A stretch of 40,477 nt of DNA from contig CACJWG010000006.1 of assembly GCA_902597055.1 (NCBI GenBank), positions 1-40,477 on the forward strand, read 5' to 3'. Under the pieces are notes generated by a model. It searched no databases, was not told the DNA's origin, and saw only the letters and a program-made list of their open reading frames with translations. Each line of letters starts with the position of its first letter. Position 1 is the stretch's first letter. The position numbers were made by a program, and so were the translations under genes. Below, piece by piece: positions 35,382 to 40,477 of this stretch. Source of the stretch: an uncultured Pelagibacteraceae bacterium. Its GTDB lineage: Bacteria; Pseudomonadota; Alphaproteobacteria; Pelagibacterales; Pelagibacteraceae.

Positions 35382-36151
35382 TTAAATTTTTTTAATTCAT
35401 CCAGTGGCATTAAATCTAAATTGTTTTCTTTTAAATTTTCTTTTACTTTAATTGCCGTTTCTAAAGATGAAAGATTATCACCGTGTATACAAACTGAATC
35501 AATTTCACAAGGAATTTGTTTACCAGAGAGACAATTTAACGCTTGGTTTTTTACCATCTTTAAAACATGTTCTTGTGCTTCAATTGGGTCTGTTATTAAA
35601 GCAGTGCTTTTTTTTCTTGAAACTAAGTTTCCGTCATCTTCATAATTTCTATCTGCAAAAATTTCACAAGCCACTCTCATCCCCAATTTTTTTGCAGATT
35701 TTTCCATTTTGGAACCTGTTGGTACTAGATAAATCAAATCTTTGTTAATTTTATAAATTGTTTTTGCGATAACAGTTGCCAACTCAATATCCTCACATGC
35801 CATGTTATTTAACGCACCATGAGGCTTAATATGAGATACACTGACTTCGTTTTGTTGTGCAATGGCCTGAAGTATTCTGTATTGATCTTGAATAAGTTTC
35901 TCTATTTCAGCTGAAGAAAGATTAATCCTTTTTCTTCCAAAATTTTCAGGGTCATTAAATGATGGGTGCGCTCCAATACTTACACCATTTTTTTTTGATA
36001 TTTTTATAGTTTCTCTCATGGTATCTTCATCTCCCGCATGATAACCACAAGCAATATTTGCAGAATTAACTATACCTAATAGTTCAGGATCATATTTATT
36101 AGAGTGGAGTTTGGATTTTTCACCTAAATCACAATTAATATTAATTTCCAT
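35378..36151 (-). CDS. pxpA: 5-oxoprolinase subunit A (LamB/YcsF family)
   Basis: 257 residues, normal for the family. MEININCDLGEKS at the start, NIACGYHAGDEDTMRETIKISKKNGVSIGAHPSFNDPENFGRK and SHIKPHGALNNMACED are the family core, with VCIHGDNLSS near the end. With PxpB and PxpC it performs ATP-dependent opening of 5-oxoproline (pyroglutamate) to glutamate. The start is only 27 bp from the divergent pxpB start. Confidence 0.93.
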   Translation of the reverse strand: MEININCDLGEKSKLHSNKYDPELLGIVNSANIACGYHAGDEDTMRETIKISKKNGVSIGAHPSFNDPENFGRKRINLSSAEIEKLIQDQYRILQAIAQQNEVSVSHIKPHGALNNMACEDIELATVIAKTIYKINKDLIYLVPTGSKMEKSAKKLGMRVACEIFADRNYEDDGNLVSRKKSTALITDPIEAQEHVLKMVKNQALNCLSGKQIPCEIDSVCIHGDNLSSLETAIKVKENLKENNLDLMPLDELKKFK

Positions 36152-36178
36152 AATTTATGAGTTAAAGTATAACATGGC

Positions 36179-36856
36179 ATGATCAAAAATATATACAATC
36201 TTGGCGACGCAGCTTTATATTGTGATTTTGGCGATACTGTAAACAAAGAAACTAATCTTAAAGTAATAAATTATTTTAATGATATTAGAGAAAAAAATAT
36301 TACTGGCATAAAAAACATTGCACCTTCATATAATAAATTAATAATTTATTTTGATTTAGAACTTACCAATTATAAAAAAATAAAAGATACTGTAGAAAAT
36401 CTTGATATTTCAACTTTTGAGTCAGCTAAAACAAAAATAGTAAAGATACCGGTGTGTTTTGATGATGAGTTTGCATTTGACCTTGAAAGGGTTGAAAAAA
36501 AAGTTGGCTTAGGAAAAAAAGAAATAGTCAATCAATTAATATCTCAAAAATATTTTTGTTATATGACAGGATTTATTGCTGGTATGCCTTTTCTTGGTGA
36601 TATTAAAGAAAAAATCAGATTAGATAGGCTTGAAACTCCAAGGGTTAAAGTACCTAAGGGCTCAGTAGGTATTACAGAACAATTCTGTAACATCTATACT
36701 TTTGAAAGTCCGGGAGGGTGGAATATAATTGGTAACTCACCTAAAAAAATTTTTACTAAAGATCCAACTAAATTAACATTAATCGATCCAGGTGATGAAG
36801 TAGAGTTCTTCGAAATTTCAAAAAAGGAATATTCAAAATTTAATGAGCAAAAATAG
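36179..36856 (+). CDS. pxpB: 5-oxoprolinase subunit B (KipI / allophanate hydrolase subunit 1 family)
   Basis: 225 residues. NLGDAALYCDFGDTV at the N-terminus, IVKIPVCFDDEFAFDLERV in the middle, YMTGFIAGMPFLGDIKEKIRLDRLETPRVKVPKGSVGI and the C-terminal YTFESPGGWNIIGNSP are the usual landmarks. Works in complex with PxpA and PxpC. It overlaps pxpC by 14 bases, implying coupled translation. Confidence 0.93.
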   Translation: MIKNIYNLGDAALYCDFGDTVNKETNLKVINYFNDIREKNITGIKNIAPSYNKLIIYFDLELTNYKKIKDTVENLDISTFESAKTKIVKIPVCFDDEFAFDLERVEKKVGLGKKEIVNQLISQKYFCYMTGFIAGMPFLGDIKEKIRLDRLETPRVKVPKGSVGITEQFCNIYTFESPGGWNIIGNSPKKIFTKDPTKLTLIDPGDEVEFFEISKKEYSKFNEQK

Positions 36857-37790
36857 TTTTAAAGTATTAAGACCTGGTATAAGTACCACTTTTCAAGATT
36901 TAGGAAGAGATAACTTATATCATGTAGGCCTTCCATTTAGTGGAGCAATAGACAAAAGGAATTTTCTAATTGCTAACTCATTAATTACTAATAAAGAAGA
37001 TGATGCAGTATTAGAGTTTGCGTACCAAGGACCCTTACTCGAATTTTCTGGAAGTCAAACATCTATTGTAATCACAGGTAATGTTAATTTTAAGATAATT
37101 AAAAAAGATGCCACTGAAATAAAAGGTGAATGTTATAGAACTTACAATTTAAATAATAAAGACTGTCTTGATATTATATCAACTGAAAAGTCAGTCTATG
37201 GCTACCTTTCGGTAAAAGGTGGTTTTAAGATTAATAAATTTTGTAATAGTTATTCGACAACTGTTAGAGCTGAAGTAGGTCCTAATGATGGAAAAAAAAT
37301 AGAAAATGGACAAACAATAATCTTAAATGCTGTTGATAGTGCAATTGAAAAAAGTTTAGAATACTTAAACTCAAAAATAGAATTTATAAGAGTGATAAAG
37401 GGTACAAACTTTGATTACTTCTCAGAGGATTCAATTAAAGATTTTACGAGTAAAGATTTTATTGTTTCAAAACTTACCGATAGAATGGGAATGAGATTAA
37501 GTGGACCTAAAATCAAAAATTTAAAGAAAACAAACATCAAATCTGAAGGATTGGGAAAAGGAGTAATACAAGTTCCAGCTGATGGAGACCCCATAGTAAT
37601 GCTTTCAGACCATGGAACAATAGGCGGTTATCCAAAAATTGCTGTTGTAATAAGTGCAGATTATGACAAGTTAGCACAATGCCCTCCTGGAGAAAAAATC
37701 AAATTTAAAATTGTAAATCTTACAGAGGCAGAAAATTTATATAAAATTTATACTATGGAAACTAAGAACATAATTAATAAAATAAGATGA
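36843..37790 (+). CDS. pxpC: 5-oxoprolinase subunit C (KipA / biotin-dependent-carboxylase-like domain)
   Basis: 315 residues. FKVLRPGISTTFQDLGRDNLYHVGLPFSGAID at the start, SYSTTVRAEVGPNDGKKI in the middle and RMGMRLSGPKI ... SEGLGKGVIQVPADGDPIVMLSDHGTIGGYPKIAVV are the family signature. Third part of the 5-oxoprolinase. Overlaps both pxpB (14 bases) and the DMT gene (4 bases). Confidence 0.93.
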   Translation: MSKNSFKVLRPGISTTFQDLGRDNLYHVGLPFSGAIDKRNFLIANSLITNKEDDAVLEFAYQGPLLEFSGSQTSIVITGNVNFKIIKKDATEIKGECYRTYNLNNKDCLDIISTEKSVYGYLSVKGGFKINKFCNSYSTTVRAEVGPNDGKKIENGQTIILNAVDSAIEKSLEYLNSKIEFIRVIKGTNFDYFSEDSIKDFTSKDFIVSKLTDRMGMRLSGPKIKNLKKTNIKSEGLGKGVIQVPADGDPIVMLSDHGTIGGYPKIAVVISADYDKLAQCPPGEKIKFKIVNLTEAENLYKIYTMETKNIINKIR

Positions 37791-38662
37791 ATTTTATAAC
37801 AAGATTACCGGGTCCACTATTAGTTTTTTTTGGTGCCACTAGTTTAAGTTTTGGGGGAATGATTGTAAAATCTTTTGAGGGCGCCACATTATGGCAGATA
37901 CTTTTTTGGAGATCTCTTTTTTTTATTTTAGTTGTATCAATTTTTTTACTCATTACTTATAAAAAAAATGTTTTTCATGCTTTTAAGAAATCAGGCTTCC
38001 CCGGGCTTATTGGCGGTATAGTTTTATCTTCAGGGTTTTGTGGCTATGTTTTTGCGATGTATAATACAACAGTAGCCAATGCTAATTTTATTATTCAAAC
38101 TCAAACAATTTTCCTAGCAATCTTTGGATATTTATTTTTAAAAGAAAAAATTTCAAAATTAACTTTAATATCAATTATACTAGCTATCACTGGTATTATT
38201 TTAATGGTTGGGGGATCTTTGTCTCCAGGACAAATGTCTGGAAATATTGCAGCATTTATTATGCCTGTGTCATTTGCAATATTAATTATTATTATTAGGA
38301 AATATCCAGATGTAGACATGATACCGTTACAATTAATTGCTGGAATAGTTGCAATGTCTGTCGGTTATTTAGTTGCAGGTAAAATTAATATTTCATCATA
38401 TGATATATTTTTAGGTTTTCTAGCAGGTTTTTTTCAATTAGGTTTTGGTTTTATTTTTATAACTATTGGGGCAAGATCTACGCCCTCGGCAATTGTTGGT
38501 ATCATAATGCTCACTGAAGCTATTCTTGGACCTCTTTGGGCATGGTTATTTGTGAGTGAAAATCCACCATTTATTGTTTTAATTGGGGGGTCAATTGTAT
38601 TATTCGCAGTATTACTACAGTTTTACAATGTTATTAAACTGGAAAAAAAAACTATTTCTTGA
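37787..38662 (+). CDS. EamA-family (DMT) transporter
   Basis: 291 residues, ten membrane segments in two EamA halves (PGPLLVFFGATSLSFGGMIVKSF; NTTVANANFIIQTQTIFLAIFGYLFLKEKIS; GARSTPSAIVGIIMLTEAILGPLWAWLFVSE). The substrate is unknown. The 4-base overlap with pxpC ties it to the 5-oxoprolinase operon, so it may move a related metabolite. Confidence 0.88.
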   Translation: MNFITRLPGPLLVFFGATSLSFGGMIVKSFEGATLWQILFWRSLFFILVVSIFLLITYKKNVFHAFKKSGFPGLIGGIVLSSGFCGYVFAMYNTTVANANFIIQTQTIFLAIFGYLFLKEKISKLTLISIILAITGIILMVGGSLSPGQMSGNIAAFIMPVSFAILIIIIRKYPDVDMIPLQLIAGIVAMSVGYLVAGKINISSYDIFLGFLAGFFQLGFGFIFITIGARSTPSAIVGIIMLTEAILGPLWAWLFVSENPPFIVLIGGSIVLFAVLLQFYNVIKLEKKTIS

Positions 38663-38686
38663 TGACGATTATCAAAAATATGCTAA

Positions 38687-38692
38687 TATAAT
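38687..38692 (+). promoter_or_regulatory. -10 element of the gcvTHP promoter
   Basis: A perfect TATAAT. The best -35 with workable spacing is weak (TGACGA, 38663-38668, spacer 18). The predicted start at about 38699 coincides with the first stem of the riboswitch, so almost no RNA would precede aptamer 1. Confidence 0.55.
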
Positions 38693-38696
38693 CTGA

Positions 38697-38840
38697 TACG
38701 GGAGAGACTACATTAAGTAGCGCCGAAGGAGCAACCACCCCGGAAACTCTCAGGCAAAAGGACCGTACATATTAACTCTGGAAAGAGACAAATTCTCGCC
38801 GAAGGAGCTAAAATCTCTCAGGCACCACGACAGAGGGGGT
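38697..38840 (+). promoter_or_regulatory. Tandem glycine riboswitch
   Basis: Two glycine aptamers in series. Aptamer 1 (38697-38767) is closed by TACGG/CCGTA and contains GCGCCGAAGGAGCAA and ACTCTCAGGCAAAAGGACCG. Aptamer 2 (38776-38835) is closed by CTCTG/CAGAG and contains TCGCCGAAGGAGCTAA and TCTCTCAGGCACCACGACAG. The GCCGAAGGAGC and CTCAGGCA blocks are the family consensus. It controls gcvT, which starts 13 bases later; SAR11 is known to use glycine-activated switches of this kind. Confidence 0.95.
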
Positions 38841-38855
38841 TAGAGAGTTAATATG
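38768..38855 (+). promoter_or_regulatory. Start-codon-sequestering expression platform of the glycine riboswitch
   Basis: CATATTAACTCT in the linker (38768-38779) is perfectly complementary over 12 bases to AGAGTTAATATG (38844-38855), which ends in the gcvT ATG. The CTCT of the linker is also the 5' strand of the closing stem of aptamer 2 (CTCTG with CAGAG 38831-38835), so the two pairings compete. Glycine binding should favour the aptamer stem and free the ATG. The pairing is seen; the switch logic is inferred. Confidence 0.6.
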
Positions 38856-39956
38856 AATATAAAAAAAACTGCACTATACGAATTACATAAAAAGCACAAC
38901 GCTAAATTCGTTGAGTTTGCTGGCTATAGTATGCCGATACAATACTCTGAGGGAATTGTAAAAGAGCATAACATTACAAGAAATAAGTCTGGAATATTTG
39001 ATGTTTCCCATATGGGGCAGTTATTCATTAAATACAGTAACGACATAACAGACAAACTCCAAGAAATTTTACCAACTGATCTTAAAAATTTAAAAATTAA
39101 TCAAAGTAAGTATTCGTTTTTAATGAAAGAGAATGGGGGAATATATGATGATCTTATCATCACTAGAATGAAAGATCAGTACATGATTATTTTAAATGCT
39201 GCTTGTAAACAAAACGATCTTCAGATTATTAAAAATAAATTGAATGATCAAAATTTGGACATGAACAATAATTTGTCCCTTGTAGCGATACAAGGTCCAG
39301 AGTCTAAAACAATTCTTGAAAATGTGGTTTCAAATGTATCAAAATTAAAATTTATGAATGGAGAAAACTTTTCTTTTAAAAATAATGAAATCTTTATAAC
39401 AAGATCTGGATATACAGGTGAAGATGGCTTTGAAATATCATTACCTAATAAAGTTGCAATTTCTTTTGTAGAAGAATTAATTTCTAAAGGGTCAACTTTA
39501 ATTGGTTTGGGCGCAAGGGATACTTTAAGATTAGAGGCGGGCTTGTGCTTGTACGGTCATGACATAAACGAAAATACCAGTCCAGTTGAGGCAAATTTAA
39601 AGTGGGCAATTTCAAAAAATAGAATAAATGATAACTTTATAGGATCACATCAAATAAAAAAACAAATCAAAGAAGGCGTATCAAAATTAAGAGTTGGTAT
39701 CAAACCAGAGACTAGAGTTATAGCAAGAGAGTCAACGAAAATTTTTGATGAAAAAGACAATGAGATTGGAAAAGTAACTAGCGGAACATTTGGACCAAGC
39801 GTTAATGCTTCAATAGCGATGGGCTATATTTCAAATTCTCATTCTAAAACAGATACAAAAGTTTACTTAGAAGTAAGAGGAAAAAAAGTGCCTGCCAATG
39901 TTTGTGATTTGCCATTTTATAAAAAAAGTTATGTGAAAGGAGAAGTCAATGTCTAA
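38853..39956 (+). CDS. gcvT: Glycine cleavage system T protein (aminomethyltransferase)
   Basis: 367 residues. [78 protein letters not shown] and the C-terminal [15 protein letters not shown] are the family landmarks. It transfers the methylene unit from the lipoylated H protein to tetrahydrofolate, releasing ammonia. Translation is expected to depend on the riboswitch. Overlaps gcvH by 8 bases. Confidence 0.96.
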   Translation: MNIKKTALYELHKKHNAKFVEFAGYSMPIQYSEGIVKEHNITRNKSGIFDVSHMGQLFIKYSNDITDKLQEILPTDLKNLKINQSKYSFLMKENGGIYDDLIITRMKDQYMIILNAACKQNDLQIIKNKLNDQNLDMNNNLSLVAIQGPESKTILENVVSNVSKLKFMNGENFSFKNNEIFITRSGYTGEDGFEISLPNKVAISFVEELISKGSTLIGLGARDTLRLEAGLCLYGHDINENTSPVEANLKWAISKNRINDNFIGSHQIKKQIKEGVSKLRVGIKPETRVIARESTKIFDEKDNEIGKVTSGTFGPSVNASIAMGYISNSHSKTDTKVYLEVRGKKVPANVCDLPFYKKSYVKGEVNV

Positions 39957-40329
39957 TACAAAATTTTCAAAAGAACATGAATGGATTACACTAGATGGAG
40001 AAGTTGGAACTATTGGAATTACAAAACATGCAACTGAAATGTTAGGTGACATAGTTTTTGCTGAATTACCTGAGAAAGGATCTAATGTTGAAAAAGATGG
40101 AACTGCAGGGGTTGTAGAGTCAACAAAAGCTGCAAGTGATGTCTATACGCCAGTAAGTGGTGAGGTTGTAGAAATTAATCAATCAATTGTTGATGATCCG
40201 TCAAAAATCAATGCTGATCCAGAGGGAGGAGCGTGGTTTTTTAAATTAAAGTTAAAAGATAAATCAGAACTCGATACTCTTATGAACAAAGAAGAGTACG
40301 ATAAATTTGCTAAGGAGAGCTCATCATAA
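39949..40329 (+). CDS. gcvH: Glycine cleavage system H protein
   Basis: 126 residues. The lipoyl-lysine is K60 in [51 protein letters not shown] at the N-terminus is typical. It shuttles the aminomethyl group between the P, T and L proteins. Shine-Dalgarno AAAGGAGAA precedes its ATG inside the gcvT end. The last base of its stop is the first of the gcvP ATG (TAATG). Confidence 0.96.
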   Translation: MSNTKFSKEHEWITLDGEVGTIGITKHATEMLGDIVFAELPEKGSNVEKDGTAGVVESTKAASDVYTPVSGEVVEINQSIVDDPSKINADPEGGAWFFKLKLKDKSELDTLMNKEEYDKFAKESSS

Positions 40330-40477
40330 TGTTACACGACTCGGAAAAAGATTTTATAAAAAGACACATTGGAACTTCAGAAGATGAACAAAGCAAAATG
40401 TTAAAAGTTCTTGGATATACTTCACTTGATGAACTTATATCTAAAACTGTACCAGAAAAAATTCTTTTCACAGAGAA
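40329..40477 (+). CDS. gcvP: Glycine cleavage system P protein (glycine dehydrogenase), 5' end only
   Basis: The first 49 codons are in the window: [20 protein letters not shown] then [19 protein letters not shown], the usual GcvP N-terminus (F-x-x-R-H-I-G, then M-L-x-x-L-G). The gene is cut by the window edge. It is the PLP enzyme that decarboxylates glycine. Translationally coupled to gcvH by a one-base overlap. Confidence 0.93.
   Translation, partial: MLHDSEKDFIKRHIGTSEDEQSKMLKVLGYTSLDELISKTVPEKILFTE

Overview
The window looks like a chromosome segment of a SAR11-type alphaproteobacterium (Candidatus Pelagibacter or a close relative). The evidence is a very AT-rich sequence, tightly packed and often overlapping genes, a circularly permuted two-piece tmRNA gene (an alphaproteobacterial trait), ThyX instead of ThyA, a tandem glycine riboswitch before gcvT, and a TRAP transporter. 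This assignment rests on gene content and remembered families; no search was run.

Region 1 (1-1914): the 3' end of an unidentified gene, fumC (fumarase C), and a small MazG-like NTP pyrophosphohydrolase.

Region 2 (about 1916-6830) is the accessory part and the most interesting. It is built around ssrA (tmRNA, minus strand, 4319-4576). The last 27 bp of ssrA are repeated exactly at 2600-2626. Together the two copies bracket a 1.7-kb element that carries a small putative lipoprotein and an HNH restriction-type endonuclease, with three near-identical 24-bp repeats between and beside the genes. No integrase is present. On the other side of ssrA, the ssrA 5' half, its promoter and the first 11 bases of thyX are duplicated. 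One copy belongs to an intact ssrA followed by an OafA-like acyltransferase. The other is a decayed ssrA remnant next to thyX. A FkbM methyltransferase borders the element. The locus therefore looks like an ssrA-targeted hot spot for defence and cell-surface genes.

Region 3 (6817-23668) is core: thyX, mrp, hflK-hflC-DUF2065-degP-miaA (membrane protein quality control, then tRNA modification), ilvB-ilvH-ilvC and leuA (branched-chain amino acids), and, directly abutting leuA, mreB-mreC-mreD-mrdA-rodA (the elongation machinery of the cell wall).

Region 4 (23711-31968) holds a FAD-dependent amino-acid oxidoreductase, two small-molecule exporters, a histone-deacetylase-family hydrolase, msrB, a glutaredoxin, proC, a GNAT-like protein, an MFS transporter and a TerC-family protein. 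The LysE-type exporter gene has a 10-bp hairpin over its ribosome-binding site.

Region 5 (32084-40477): a TRAP transporter (dctPQM) with an internal terminator-like hairpin, a TPR protein, the 5-oxoprolinase genes pxpA (minus) and pxpBC (plus), a DMT permease, and then the glycine cleavage operon gcvT-gcvH-gcvP (gcvP is cut by the window end) under a tandem glycine riboswitch. Functionally this end imports and breaks down small organic acids and amino acids.
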